Below the pieces are notes generated by a model, which saw only the letters and a list, made by a program, of their open reading frames with translations, ran no database searches and was not told the origin of the DNA. From positions 310,001 through 374,000 of the forward strand of contig MKTS01000009.1 in assembly GCA_001898335.1 (NCBI GenBank): DNA of 64,000 nt, written 5' to 3'. The DNA is from Mucilaginibacter sp. 44-25. GTDB lineage: Bacteria > Bacteroidota > Bacteroidia > Sphingobacteriales > Sphingobacteriaceae. A program made the translations under genes and the position numbers. Below are positions 1 through 8,888 of the stretch, in pieces; position 1 is the stretch's first letter; each line of letters begins with the position of its first letter.

Positions 1-2
1 GC

Positions 3-1649
3 GGTATTTACACCAAAGCGGCAGACGTAGGCGCCGACCTGGTAGGTAAAGTAGAAGCAGGTATCCCTGAGGATGACGTGCGCAACCCTGCAACCATTGC
101 CGATAACGTAGGCGATAACGTGGGTGACGTAGCCGGTATGGGTGCCGACCTGTTTGGTTCTTACGTAGCTACTATGCTGGCCACTATGGTACTGGGCCGC
201 GAAATAGTATCGGCTGATAGCTTTGGCGGCATTGCCCCGGTTTTATTACCAATGGTTATTGCGGGCTTAGGTTTAATATTCTCTATAGTAGGAGCAGCCT
301 TTGTAAAAATTAAAAACGAAACAGACAGCGTGCAAAGCGCCCTGAACATGGGTAACTGGGCCTCCATCCTGTTAACTGCTATTGCAACCTATTTCCTGGT
401 ACAATGGATGCTGCCCGGGGGCGAAATGCACCTAAAACGCGACCTGGATGCAAGCGGCGCTATTAAAGCAGGTTCATTGGTGTTCACCAAGAATGGTGTA
501 TTTGGATCTATTCTGGTAGGTTTGGTTGTAGGTACGCTGATGTCTATCATCACCGAATACTACACGGCTATGGGTAAACGCCCGGTATTGAGCATTATTA
601 AACAATCATCAACCGGGCACGCTACCAATATTATTGCCGGTTTGGCTATCGGTATGGAATCAACCGTGCTGCCTATCATCGTTCTGGCGGCAGGTATCTA
701 CGGTTCCTATTTCTTTGCCGGGTTGTATGGTGTGGCTATCGCGGCTGCCGGCATGATGGCTACTACCGCCATGCAGCTGGCTATTGATGCCTTTGGCCCT
801 ATCGCGGATAATGCCGGCGGTATTGCCGAAATGAGCCAGTTACCACCCGAAGTGCGCCACCGTACGGATAACCTGGATGCTGTAGGTAACACTACCGCCG
901 CAACCGGTAAAGGTTTTGCTATCGCGTCCGCGGCTTTAACTTCCTTAGCGCTGTTCGCGGCCTTTGTGGGTGTGGCAGGCATAGAGCACATTGATATTTA
1001 TAAAGCCAATGTATTGGCCGGCTTATTCGTAGGCGGAATGATACCGTTCATTTTCTCGGCATTGGCTATCTCGGCTGTAGGCCGCGCGGCTATGGCAATG
1101 GTAGAAGAGGTGCGTCGTCAGTTCCGTGAAATACCGGGCATTATGGAGTACAAAGCCAAGCCTGAGTATGAAAAATGCGTGGCTATCTCTACCAAGGCTT
1201 CCATCAGAGAGATGGTTGCCCCGGGTTTGATCGCTTTGATCACCCCTATCGTTATCGGTTTCGCTTTTGGCCCGGAAGTGTTGGGTGGCTTATTAGCCGG
1301 CGTAACGGTATCAGGCGTGCTGATGGGCATTTTCCAGAGCAACGCCGGTGGCGCCTGGGACAATGCAAAAAAATCATTCGAGAAAGGCGTAGAGATAAAC
1401 GGTGAAACCTATTACAAAAAATCGGAGCCACATAAAGCTTCGGTTACCGGTGACACCGTGGGCGATCCGTTCAAAGATACCTCAGGCCCGTCAATGAACA
1501 TCCTCATCAAGCTGATGTCTATCGTATCACTGGTTATTGCTCCGCACTTAAACCATGCGGTGAATACCAATGAGCATATACAAAAGCAATTAAAGATACA
1601 GTCGATGAACACTACAACGCATGTGATCAAAGCTGAAAAAAAGATCTGA
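3..1649 (+). CDS. hppA: Membrane-bound ion-translocating pyrophosphatase, 3' part
   Basis: Integral-membrane enzyme that couples hydrolysis of pyrophosphate to pumping of H+ or Na+ across the cytoplasmic membrane. The gene begins before the window; frame 3 is open from base 3, giving 548 visible residues. The pyrophosphate-binding motif DVGADLVGKVE is at visible residues 8-18, followed by DNVGDNVGD; GDTVGDPFKDTSGPS near the C-terminus is the second acidic substrate motif. In the K+ site motif GNTTAATGKGFAI (about residue 295) the diagnostic position is Ala rather than Lys, which in this family marks the K+-dependent class. Na+ versus H+ specificity cannot be decided here. A strong hairpin follows the stop. 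Identity is certain; the missing N-terminus lies upstream. Confidence 0.97.
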   Translation, partial: GIYTKAADVGADLVGKVEAGIPEDDVRNPATIADNVGDNVGDVAGMGADLFGSYVATMLATMVLGREIVSADSFGGIAPVLLPMVIAGLGLIFSIVGAAFVKIKNETDSVQSALNMGNWASILLTAIATYFLVQWMLPGGEMHLKRDLDASGAIKAGSLVFTKNGVFGSILVGLVVGTLMSIITEYYTAMGKRPVLSIIKQSSTGHATNIIAGLAIGMESTVLPIIVLAAGIYGSYFFAGLYGVAIAAAGMMATTAMQLAIDAFGPIADNAGGIAEMSQLPPEVRHRTDNLDAVGNTTAATGKGFAIASAALTSLALFAAFVGVAGIEHIDIYKANVLAGLFVGGMIPFIFSALAISAVGRAAMAMVEEVRRQFREIPGIMEYKAKPEYEKCVAISTKASIREMVAPGLIALITPIVIGFAFGPEVLGGLLAGVTVSGVLMGIFQSNAGGAWDNAKKSFEKGVEINGETYYKKSEPHKASVTGDTVGDPFKDTSGPSMNILIKLMSIVSLVIAPHLNHAVNTNEHIQKQLKIQSMNTTTHVIKAEKKI

Positions 1650-1666
1650 TGATACTTAATACATAT

Positions 1667-1696
1667 GAAAGCCCCCGCCAACCAGCGGGGGCTTTC
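1667..1696. terminator. Terminator-like hairpin after hppA
   Basis: Perfect 12-bp arms GAAAGCCCCCGC / GCGGGGGCTTTC around a 6-base loop, 17 bases after the hppA stop codon. No long T-run follows, so it may act as a pause or 3'-end stabiliser as well as a terminator. Confidence 0.7.
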
Positions 1697-1710
1697 GTAT
1701 ATTAGTCCCG

Positions 1711-1968
1711 ATGAAGAAAGCCAGTCTTTACATCCTTTGCCTTTACAATATCTACCTGTACCTGGATGATATTTTTGCGCTCCTGAAGATCGATATCGTG
1801 CCGCCAACTTTAGATAGCCTGATGTATTTCGACGCGGCTATGGTACTATTTGGCGGGTTGCTACTGGGTTACCTGCTGCGCAGGCAGGGCGATAGAAAAC
1901 TGGGCTGGGCCATGACGGGTTTAAATTTAATATTAACGCCCTTATTTATTTGGAGGGCTTTGCCATAG
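1711..1968 (+). CDS. Small membrane protein, unknown function
   Basis: 85 residues. I do not recognise a family. The N-terminal part (MKKASLYILCLYNIYLYLDD) is hydrophobic and tyrosine-rich; two clearer membrane segments lie at about residues 39-57 and 64-83, separated by a basic loop RRQGDRK. It follows the hppA terminator by 15 bases and ends before a strong bidirectional terminator, so it is probably its own transcription unit. Coding status is supported by the good fit between two terminators and by the membrane-type composition; function unknown. Confidence 0.6.
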   Translation: MKKASLYILCLYNIYLYLDDIFALLKIDIVPPTLDSLMYFDAAMVLFGGLLLGYLLRRQGDRKLGWAMTGLNLILTPLFIWRALP

Positions 1969-1995
1969 TAATGAGCTTTTTCATTAATATTAAAT

Positions 1996-2026
1996 AAAAA
2001 TGGCGGCCAGGTTGGCCGCCATTTTT
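1996..2026. terminator. Bidirectional terminator
   Basis: Arms AAAAATGGCGGCCA / TGGCCGCCATTTTT with a 3-base loop, giving an A-run on the left and a T-run on the right. It sits between the convergent small membrane gene and the OmpW gene and can serve both strands. Confidence 0.85.
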
Positions 2027-2042
2027 ATTACATGGTGATAAG

Positions 2043-2732
2043 CTATAAACGGTAACCCAAACCTACACCAACAACCCAGGGCCTTATTTTAACATCCGCA
2101 GAGATATTTTGCAATACCGGGCGCAAGGCCTCATTACCTGATGGGGTGAGATTTCCGGCATTTACCGTAGCCTGGGTAGACAGGAATATCTTTTTCACAT
2201 CGGCATTGATGAACACCCGCTTACTCACATCATAATCAAAACCTAATTGCATAGCAAAGGCAAATTTGTTTTTATAATCAATACCCTGTACTACGGGGCC
2301 TTTATCCGCGCTGTAAAAAATAGTATAGTTGGCACCAGCGCCTATGTATGGCTTAAACCCGGTACCTGTAGGCAAATGATATTGTAAGGTAAGTGTGGGC
2401 GGCAACAACCAAACATGCCCCAGGTTAACATCGGCAGCTGCCGGGCCGCCAATGGCCGCCAGGCTTGATGAAGTGGTTTTTACATTATGCTTTGTTGTGG
2501 CCAGGATAAGCTCAGCAGAGAAGTTTTTAGCGAAATAATACGTAAAATCTACCTCGGGGACAACGGTATTACTAATATTTATACCACCGCCAATCACTCC
2601 TATGGTTGCACTTTCCTGCGGTAATACCCCTATTGCTCTTATACGTATATCCCACTCGTTTTTCTGTTGTGCAAGCGCGTTGAGGCCTGGTAATAAAAAT
2701 AAAATAAATGCGAAAAGTTTAAATTTTTTCAT
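2043..2732 (-). CDS. OmpW family outer membrane protein
   Basis: 229 residues with an N-terminal Sec signal peptide (basic MKKFK, hydrophobic core, cleavage after ALA about residue 21). The mature part fits OmpW, an eight-stranded outer-membrane beta-barrel: early segment EWDIRIRAIGVLP, then VVPEVDFTYYFAKNFSAE, TLTLQYHLP, KPYIGAGANYTIF and a final strand GVGLGYRL. Members form narrow hydrophobic channels for small apolar molecules; the substrate here cannot be told. Length is normal for the family. It lies alone, with a 272-bp leader in front and a shared terminator behind. Confidence 0.88.
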   Translation of the reverse strand: MKKFKLFAFILFLLPGLNALAQQKNEWDIRIRAIGVLPQESATIGVIGGGINISNTVVPEVDFTYYFAKNFSAELILATTKHNVKTTSSSLAAIGGPAAADVNLGHVWLLPPTLTLQYHLPTGTGFKPYIGAGANYTIFYSADKGPVVQGIDYKNKFAFAMQLGFDYDVSKRVFINADVKKIFLSTQATVNAGNLTPSGNEALRPVLQNISADVKIRPWVVGVGLGYRL

Positions 2733-3004
2733 GATGTATATGATTAATTAACACATCAAATGTATATTGGTGCAATTACCACCACCATGACCAAAGGCAG
2801 TTGGTTTGCTGAGGTTGGTCATTAATTGTTTAGCCACGAAATGGCATATTTCCCGCTTAGAGGTTAAAAAAATGTGCTGCCATATTATATTTGGCGTAAA
2901 TAAGATATTGCCTTGTTACATTAGTCTTTTCATCTTTTCAATAATTTTAACTACGTTTGGGAAACTGTTTTTTACTAAACTGGTCTTATTATTTAATTTA
3001 AACA
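2733..3004. other. Divergent intergenic region ompW / permease
   Basis: 272 AT-rich bases between two divergent genes. A sequence TACGTTTG at 2952-2959 matches the Bacteroidota -7 consensus TANNTTTG on the plus strand, 45 bases before the permease start, but I find no TTG at the expected -33 distance. No RNA gene or ORF is evident. Confidence 0.35.
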
Positions 3005-4525
3005 ATGAAGGTATTTGTAAAGAAATCTATTGAACAATTAACCGCCTCAACAGAGGGCGAAACCCTTAAGCGAACGCTTGGGGCGGGCAGCCTGGTTGCG
3101 CTGGGTATTGGTGCTATTATTGGCGCCGGTTTGTTCGTAAGAACTGCCGCTGCTGCTGGTGAGCATGCCGGCCCCGCGGTAACCCTGTCATTCATCGTAG
3201 CGGCTATAGGCTGTGCTTTTGCAGGCTTGTGCTACGCCGAATTCGCGTCAATCATCCCTATTGCAGGTAGTGCTTATACTTACGCTTACGCCACCATGGG
3301 CGAAATTGTTGCCTGGGTTATTGGCTGGGCGCTGATATTAGAATATGCGCTGGGCGCCGCAACCGTATCCATCAGTTGGAGCGAGTATCTCAATAAACTC
3401 CTCGGCGGGGGCATACCCTTTGAGTGGTGCCACTCTCCTATGGAAACGTTTGTAACGGCACAGGGGCAAACTATACATGGCATAGCTAACCTGCCCGCGC
3501 TGCTTATCCTGGTTATTTTATCGCTGTTGCTGATAAAAGGCACACAGGAATCGGCCACGGTGAATGGTATCATTGTATTTATTAAAGTGGCTATCGTTTT
3601 AGTATTTATAGCCATTGGCTGGCAGTACATTAACCCGGCTAACCACCACCCTTACATTATCCCTGCCAATGCTCCGGATATTATACAGCAGAACGGTAAG
3701 CCGTACTCGTATGCGCCTTTCTTTAACCACGGCTGGGGCGGTATCATTAGCGGTGCGGGTGTGGTGTTCTTTGCCTTTATTGGTTTCGATGCCGTATCAA
3801 CTGCCGCTCAGGAAGCTAAAAACCCAAGCCGCGATATGCCTATCGGTATCCTGGGCTCATTAGTGGTTTGTACTATTCTTTACATCCTGTTCTCATGGGT
3901 ATTAACCGGCGTAGCGCCTTATACCGATTTCATGAAATCGGGCAAAGAAGCTTCGGTAGCCTTCGCTATCAGTAATTACATGCATGGTTACGGCTGGTTA
4001 TCAACTATGGTAACCGTAGCTATCCTGGCCGGTTTCTCCTCGGTGATCCTCGTGATGCTGATGGGGCAGTCAAGGGTATTTTACACCATGTCTAACGATG
4101 GTTTATTACCAAAGGTATTTTCAGACCTTCACCCTAAGTTTAAAACACCCTACAAGAGCAACATGATCTTATTCATATTTGTGGGCGCGTTCGCGGCATT
4201 TGTGCCGGGTAGCGTAGCGGGCGACTTAACCTCTATTGGTACCCTGTTCGCTTTTATACTGGTATGTGTGGGTGTTATATTATTGCGTAAAAGCGACCCG
4301 GACCTGCCTCGTCCGTTTAAAACCCCATTGGTACCATTGGTGCCTATACTGGGTATAATCGTTTGCGCCGGTATGATAGTAGGTTTACCTACCGAAACCC
4401 AACTGAGCGCTTTAGTTTGGATGGTTTTAGGCTTGCTTATTTATTTCGGCTACAGCAAAAAACACAGCAAGCTGGGCACTGCGGGCGATATACTGCCAAC
4501 CGCGTCTGACTTTGAAAAACAGTAA
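3005..4525 (+). CDS. APC family amino-acid permease (cationic amino-acid transporter type)
   Basis: 506-residue polytopic cytoplasmic-membrane transporter with about 12 membrane segments. TM1 carries the APC substrate-binding turn GIGAIIGAGLF (about residues 34-44), and TM6 carries the conserved GAGVVFFAFIGFDAVS. The N-terminal stretch before TM1, the length and the motif AGSAYTYAYATMGE point to the cationic/branched amino-acid subgroup (CAT-like, compare Bacillus YfnA/BcaP); the real substrate is unknown. The start ATG at 3005 is preferred because family members begin 25-30 residues before TM1. A strong terminator follows the stop. Confidence 0.92.
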   Translation: MKVFVKKSIEQLTASTEGETLKRTLGAGSLVALGIGAIIGAGLFVRTAAAAGEHAGPAVTLSFIVAAIGCAFAGLCYAEFASIIPIAGSAYTYAYATMGEIVAWVIGWALILEYALGAATVSISWSEYLNKLLGGGIPFEWCHSPMETFVTAQGQTIHGIANLPALLILVILSLLLIKGTQESATVNGIIVFIKVAIVLVFIAIGWQYINPANHHPYIIPANAPDIIQQNGKPYSYAPFFNHGWGGIISGAGVVFFAFIGFDAVSTAAQEAKNPSRDMPIGILGSLVVCTILYILFSWVLTGVAPYTDFMKSGKEASVAFAISNYMHGYGWLSTMVTVAILAGFSSVILVMLMGQSRVFYTMSNDGLLPKVFSDLHPKFKTPYKSNMILFIFVGAFAAFVPGSVAGDLTSIGTLFAFILVCVGVILLRKSDPDLPRPFKTPLVPLVPILGIIVCAGMIVGLPTETQLSALVWMVLGLLIYFGYSKKHSKLGTAGDILPTASDFEKQ

Positions 4526-4543
4526 TTTTTTAATGACGATATT

Positions 4544-4575
4544 AAAAAAGGTTCTGCACTTGCAGAACCTTTTTT
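4544..4575 (+). terminator. Rho-independent terminator after the permease
   Basis: A-run, arms GGTTCTGC / GCAGAACC with a 4-base loop, then TTTTTT. It separates the permease from the MFS gene and argues against any MFS start upstream of 4599. Confidence 0.88.
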
Positions 4576-4598
4576 GTTTCCAAGCCTTTTGTAATAGC

Positions 4599-5765
4599 AT
4601 GAAGATGAACCGCATGATATGGGTTTTGGTGTTGATAGCGGTGATCAACTCTATGGGTTTTGGCATTATTATACCCTTGCTATATCCCTATGGCAAAAAA
4701 TTCGGCGTTACCGAGCACACCATAGGCTTACTCACCGCTACTTTCTCCATAGCCCAATTCATCGCTACGCCGATATTAGGGTCGCTGTCTGACAAATGGG
4801 GGCGTAAACCTATACTCATCATCAGCCTGGTAGGTACGGCAGCATCATTTGTATTATTTGGCCTGGCTAACAGTATCTTTATGCTTTTTGCCGCGCGCGT
4901 TTTAGACGGACTTACCGGTGGCAATATTTCTGTGGCGCAGGCCATGATATCAGATATTTCTTCTCCAAAAGATAGGGCCAAAAACTTTGGCATCCTTAGT
5001 TCAGCCTTTGGCTTTGGGTTTGTGATAGGGCCTGCCATTGGTGGCCTGCTCAGCAAATTCGGCATGCAGGTACCGTTCTTCTTCGCGGCGGGTATAGCTA
5101 TAGCGGGCGTAGTTTTATCGCTGCTTTTATTAAAGGAAACCAACCAAAACAAGAATACCAAAGAGCAGGGAGGTGGCTTTACCCTATCGTCCCTGGTAAC
5201 CGTTTTGAAAAAGCCGGTGATTGGTACCGCGGTATTTACCGGCTTTTTGCTTACCATGGCCCAATTTACCATGCTCATCGGTTTTCAGACTTTCAGTGTT
5301 GACCAGTTAAAGTTAAGCACCTCGCAGATCGGGATATTTTACGCGGGCTTTGGCGTAACGGGTATATTGATGCAATTGCTGGTTCCGGCTATTAAGCGGC
5401 TTATTTCTTTGCAATCGGTCATCCTGCTCCTATCCACCCTAATTTGCCTTTTCGCTATGCTGCTTACCGGGTTTTCAACAGGTTTTGTATTGTTTGCTGT
5501 TGCTATAGGCATTTATGGGTTATTTAACGGCTTGCGCAACCCCATGCTCAACGCCATCATAGCCGACCATAACGATGAGCGGCAGCGTGGCGAAGTAATG
5601 GGCGTTAACCAGGCTTACATATCTATAGGCCAAACCCTGGGGCCGGTAACAGCAGGCCTGGCCACCGCAATTTCTGTACATAGCGTTTTCTTTTTATCGG
5701 CTTTTTATATTTTAATTGCACTTTTGTTTAGTTTTCGTTTAATTTCAAAAGAAAAGCAATCCTAA
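4599..5765 (+). CDS. MFS transporter (TetA-like drug:H+ antiporter type)
   Basis: 388 residues from the ATG at 4599 (MKMNRMIWVL). The frame is open back to 4512, but that extension would run through the terminator at 4544-4575 and has no family similarity I recognise, so the shorter start is chosen. About 12 membrane segments; the MFS motif A GSLSDKWGRKP lies near residue 63 between TM2 and TM3, and the motif C-like GFGFVIGPAIGG lies in TM5, which is typical of antiporters of the DHA1/TetA group. Efflux of a small hydrophobic compound is likely, but the substrate is not predictable. The marC gene starts 3 bases after its stop, so the two are almost certainly co-transcribed. Confidence 0.9.
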   Translation: MKMNRMIWVLVLIAVINSMGFGIIIPLLYPYGKKFGVTEHTIGLLTATFSIAQFIATPILGSLSDKWGRKPILIISLVGTAASFVLFGLANSIFMLFAARVLDGLTGGNISVAQAMISDISSPKDRAKNFGILSSAFGFGFVIGPAIGGLLSKFGMQVPFFFAAGIAIAGVVLSLLLLKETNQNKNTKEQGGGFTLSSLVTVLKKPVIGTAVFTGFLLTMAQFTMLIGFQTFSVDQLKLSTSQIGIFYAGFGVTGILMQLLVPAIKRLISLQSVILLLSTLICLFAMLLTGFSTGFVLFAVAIGIYGLFNGLRNPMLNAIIADHNDERQRGEVMGVNQAYISIGQTLGPVTAGLATAISVHSVFFLSAFYILIALLFSFRLISKEKQS

Positions 5766-5768
5766 GCT

Positions 5769-6338
5769 ATGCATCCACTCGTTTTTAAAGAGATCATATC
5801 CGTAACCATGATCCTCTTCGCCATCATTGATATTCTGGGTACCATCCCCATTATTATCCAGATGCGCCAGAAAGTAGGCCATATCGAATCTGAAAAGGCC
5901 ACCATAGCGGTACTGGTACTCATGGTTACCTTCCTGTTCGCGGGCGACGAACTGCTCTCTGTTATCGGGCTGGACATATCCTCATTCGCTATAGCCGGTT
6001 CTATCGTGATTTTCATTATCGCGCTGGAGATGATCTTAGGGGTAAGCTTTTTTAAGGAAGAAATACCGCAGGCGGCTTCTATTGTCCCCCTGGCGTTCCC
6101 GCTGATAGCAGGCGCGGGTACCATGACCACCCTGTTATCGCTCAAATCGCAATATCAAACACAAAATATACTGGTTGGTATCGTACTAAACACACTGGTG
6201 GTTTACCTGGTACTAAAAAATGTAAAACTGCTCGAAAAACTTTTGGGTAAAACAGGTTTACATATCTTACGTAAAGCCTTCGGGGTAATATTACTGGCCA
6301 TAGCTATTAAACTGTTCAGAAGTAATTCGGGGCTATAA
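5769..6338 (+). CDS. MarC family integral membrane protein
   Basis: 189 residues with six predicted membrane segments. The N-terminal LFAIIDILGTIPIIIQM, the middle FIIALEMILG and the P-rich repeat PLAFPLIAGAGTMTTL are characteristic of the MarC/YchE/YhgN family. The function of this family is unsettled; an older link of E. coli MarC to multiple antibiotic resistance was not confirmed. The start lies 3 bases behind the MFS exporter stop, so the two genes form an operon. Family assignment is firm, role is not. Confidence 0.93.
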   Translation: MHPLVFKEIISVTMILFAIIDILGTIPIIIQMRQKVGHIESEKATIAVLVLMVTFLFAGDELLSVIGLDISSFAIAGSIVIFIIALEMILGVSFFKEEIPQAASIVPLAFPLIAGAGTMTTLLSLKSQYQTQNILVGIVLNTLVVYLVLKNVKLLEKLLGKTGLHILRKAFGVILLAIAIKLFRSNSGL

Positions 6339-6390
6339 CAAGCATATTTCATTGAGCAAGTTTCGGGTTTCTTGCGGGCTATAGCCGCTG

Positions 6391-6398
6391 TATTTTTG
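6391..6398 (+). promoter_or_regulatory. Possible -7 promoter element
   Basis: TATTTTTG fits the Bacteroidota -7 consensus TANNTTTG and lies 16 bases before the Ada-like start, which would give a very short leader. The nearest TTG (6372-6374) is slightly too close for an ideal -33 element, so this is tentative. Confidence 0.35.
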
Positions 6399-6414
6399 TG
6401 GTAAACATAACGCG

Positions 6415-7260
6415 ATGGAAACAGCAGAGCACCTGGATTATTACCGTATTGCCGAAGCCATTAATTACCTTAAGGATAATTTTAAGCGACAGCCCGACCT
6501 GGATGAGGTGGCCCAAAGTATCCATTTGAGCCCTTATCATTTCCAGCGGATGTTTACCCGGTGGGCTGGCATCAGCCCCAAGAAATTTTTGCAATACCTC
6601 AGCATAGACCACGCCAAGCAGGTATTAAAGCGGCAAGCTTCGCTGTCTGAAGCCGCTTTTGATACGGGGCTTTCAGGCACCAGCCGCCTGCATGATCTGT
6701 TTGTAAATATAGAAGGTATGACACCGGCAGAATATAAGAACGGTGGTAAGGCCCTCCATATTAATTTTAGCTATGCCGAAACCATTTTCGGGAACATGCT
6801 GGTAGCATCAACCCAAAAAGGTATTTGTTACATGGCTTTCGCCGATGATAAGGACGAGGCTTTTAACGGCTTATATGATCTGTTTCCGTATGCGGCCTAT
6901 TACCAGTTAACAGATACCGTGCAACAAAACGCGCTGCAAATATTCAGGCACGATTGGTCGCATCTTCCGCAAATAAAGCTGCACCTCAAGGGTACACCTT
7001 TTCAACTAAAGGTATGGGAAACTTTGCTCAAAATACCTTTGGGCGGCCTTAACACGTACCAAGCCGTAGCACAGCATATCCATTTGCCACTGGCAAGCCG
7101 TGCCGTAGGCAGTGCCATTGGCGCCAATCCTGTAGCATTTTTGATCCCTTGCCATCGGGTAATCAAATCAACCGGACACACCGGGCAGTACCATTGTGGC
7201 AGTAAGCGCAAAACTGCCATCATCGGGTGGGAAGCCGCACGGGCAGGCAGTAACCAGTAA
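6415..7260 (+). CDS. AraC-type regulator fused to O6-methylguanine-DNA methyltransferase (Ada-like)
   Basis: 281 residues. Residues about 10-105 are an AraC/XylS double helix-turn-helix (YHFQRMFTRWAGISPKKFLQ is the first signature half). The rest is a methylated-DNA-protein-cysteine S-methyltransferase with the active-site IPCHRVIKSTG motif, acceptor Cys246. The protein would repair O6-alkylguanine by suicide alkyl transfer and may regulate repair genes. The N-terminal zinc domain of E. coli Ada, whose Cys38 senses methyl phosphotriesters, is absent, so activation must differ. In the usual G-Y-R-W-G motif after PCHR the sequence is GQYHCG, with Cys in place of Trp. Monocistronic, probably driven from just upstream. 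Confidence 0.92.
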   Translation: METAEHLDYYRIAEAINYLKDNFKRQPDLDEVAQSIHLSPYHFQRMFTRWAGISPKKFLQYLSIDHAKQVLKRQASLSEAAFDTGLSGTSRLHDLFVNIEGMTPAEYKNGGKALHINFSYAETIFGNMLVASTQKGICYMAFADDKDEAFNGLYDLFPYAAYYQLTDTVQQNALQIFRHDWSHLPQIKLHLKGTPFQLKVWETLLKIPLGGLNTYQAVAQHIHLPLASRAVGSAIGANPVAFLIPCHRVIKSTGHTGQYHCGSKRKTAIIGWEAARAGSNQ

Positions 7261-7340
7261 TAATCAAACACATTAAACTTAGTGCTGCTAAAAAGTCTAA
7301 CACGTATACAGGTAATTAAATTTTAAACCTGATATTCGTT

Positions 7341-7904
7341 ATGATGAACAAGCTAAGGTTATTACTGCTCACAGGTCTTTTATTAAGCTTTTGCCGGGCA
7401 AGCGCGCAAACAGCTGATGAAGTATACAACCAATACCTGGATTTTAACCTGGCACGCCTGCAGGGCGAAACAGACAGAGCCCTGAGCCTTGGCGAAGACT
7501 TATTGCCCAAGGCCGATAAACTGAAGGCTAATGCCCGCGCCAGCTTTTATTATTCTATAGGCCATTTGTATGAGAACAACGCGCAATCGGTAAAAGCTAT
7601 TGAGTATTATGAAAAAGTGGTAGCTGCCGTGCCTGACTATTATGTGGCGCAACGGGGCCTTGGTTACTTGTACGCCAAACAGGCCGAGGAACTAAGAACT
7701 TCGGGAAGCGCGAATTATATCGCTATGGTAAAGAAGGCTTTACCGCACCTGGAAAAGGCGCAGGCCTGCGACCCGGATAACGACACGCTTGACCTGATCA
7801 AATTATTGTATACCAACATACATGATACCGCGGCGTTGTCTACATTAAACGCCAGGCTTAAACAGCTCTCCAAAAGCTGTGTTGACCTGCTTGATGATAA
7901 GTGA
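7341..7904 (+). CDS. Secreted TPR-repeat protein
   Basis: 187 residues with a Sec signal peptide (hydrophobic core LLLLTGLLLSF, cleavage after ASA near residue 23). The remainder is helical; segments around residues 63-150 (ARASFYYSIGHLYENNAQS; AIEYYEKVVAAVPDYYVAQ; ALPHLEKAQACDPDNDTLD) fit two to three tetratricopeptide repeats, suggesting a periplasmic scaffold. No enzymatic motif is visible. Two ATGs lie in tandem at the start (7341 and 7344). Its stop codon directly abuts the stop of the convergent phosphodiesterase gene, with no room for a separate terminator. Confidence 0.75.
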   Translation: MMNKLRLLLLTGLLLSFCRASAQTADEVYNQYLDFNLARLQGETDRALSLGEDLLPKADKLKANARASFYYSIGHLYENNAQSVKAIEYYEKVVAAVPDYYVAQRGLGYLYAKQAEELRTSGSANYIAMVKKALPHLEKAQACDPDNDTLDLIKLLYTNIHDTAALSTLNARLKQLSKSCVDLLDDK

Positions 7905-8861
7905 TTAAAATAGTAACGCCTTACCCTGTTGCGGGTAAATGAGTTTAACCCCGAGCTTATTGCCTGTTTTAAGCTGTTGCTTTATTTTGCTGATACTGGT
8001 GTAGGGCGGCTTTAAGTGTGTGACTACTACGTTCAATCCTTTAAGTGATGTACCGGCCAGCTTTTGCAGCATACCCAGTTCATCCATTAATAACTTAGGC
8101 GTAAGATGCCCGAACAGGCTTTTTTCCGGTTGCTCGTTGGGGAATGATACTTCTATCATTAAAGCCTTTAAACGCCCCTGTTTTACAATCGGCTCTATGG
8201 CTGTCCATAGTTTGTTCAGGTTCTGGCTTTTCTCAACGGCATCAGCCCCGGTATCGCCCAAATACAATACATAGCTTTCATCATGTTTAACCAGGAACGC
8301 CGTACTGGTAAGGTTAGAATGGCTAAGCGGGAACGCCGTTACCAGCATTTCGGTATTTTCAACCGGTTGCTGTACCATAGGCTCCAGCACTTTGTAATGG
8401 TATTTCTTTAGCTGTGGCGCTTCGCCATCATCCGTAAAATTCGCCCAGCTTTCCCAGGTAAAATAATGCGTTTTGAGGGTTTGCAGTGTAGACGCGAGTC
8501 CATACACATTTTTTACGGTATCCTCCGGCGAATTAATGACCATACCCGCCAAATGATCCAGGTGCCCGTGGGATATCAGATAGGCTTTAATGTTTCTCCG
8601 CATCACCACTCCGGCAGGTTGCTTAAATGTGCCCGCCGATACGGCCTTTTGCAGCCCGTAATTAATGGTACCGGCATCCAGGCACAGGTAATTATCCGAG
8701 CCTTGCGGCGCCAGCATATAGGCCGAAAGATTACTTTCATCAATACCACCTAAAACACCAAGGGGCACTATTTTGAAAGATGGCTTAACCTTTACCTGTG
8801 CATGCAGCATAACAGGTAAACCCAATAATATGATAACTATGATTTTATGCAGACGGTACAT
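7905..8861 (-). CDS. Secreted class II 3',5'-cyclic-nucleotide phosphodiesterase
   Basis: 318 residues, metallo-beta-lactamase fold. A signal peptide covers residues 1-21 (hydrophobic core IIVIILLGLPVML, then HAQ). The metal-binding motif HGHLDH is at residues 98-103 (His98, His100, Asp102, His103), with further candidate ligands in FPLSHSN and YLGDTG. This HxHLDH form and the GGIDESNLSAYML segment are typical of class II cAMP phosphodiesterases (yeast PDE1, Vibrio CpdP). The expected reaction is hydrolysis of cAMP or cGMP to the 5'-nucleotide; location is periplasm or exterior, so it would act on extracellular cyclic nucleotide. It is transcribed divergently from the small membrane protein gene at 8889. 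Confidence 0.85.
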   Translation of the reverse strand: MYRLHKIIVIILLGLPVMLHAQVKVKPSFKIVPLGVLGGIDESNLSAYMLAPQGSDNYLCLDAGTINYGLQKAVSAGTFKQPAGVVMRRNIKAYLISHGHLDHLAGMVINSPEDTVKNVYGLASTLQTLKTHYFTWESWANFTDDGEAPQLKKYHYKVLEPMVQQPVENTEMLVTAFPLSHSNLTSTAFLVKHDESYVLYLGDTGADAVEKSQNLNKLWTAIEPIVKQGRLKALMIEVSFPNEQPEKSLFGHLTPKLLMDELGMLQKLAGTSLKGLNVVVTHLKPPYTSISKIKQQLKTGNKLGVKLIYPQQGKALLF

Positions 8862-8888
8862 TGTTGCAAAATTACTAATTTGTGCCCG

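Noticed and set aside
1412..1807. Minus-strand frame over the hppA 3' end
   Set aside because: Opposite-strand shadow of hppA and of the intergenic hairpin, with no family likeness.
4512..4598. Longer start for the MFS gene
   Set aside because: It would run through a strong terminator hairpin (4544-4575) after the permease gene and has no family similarity.
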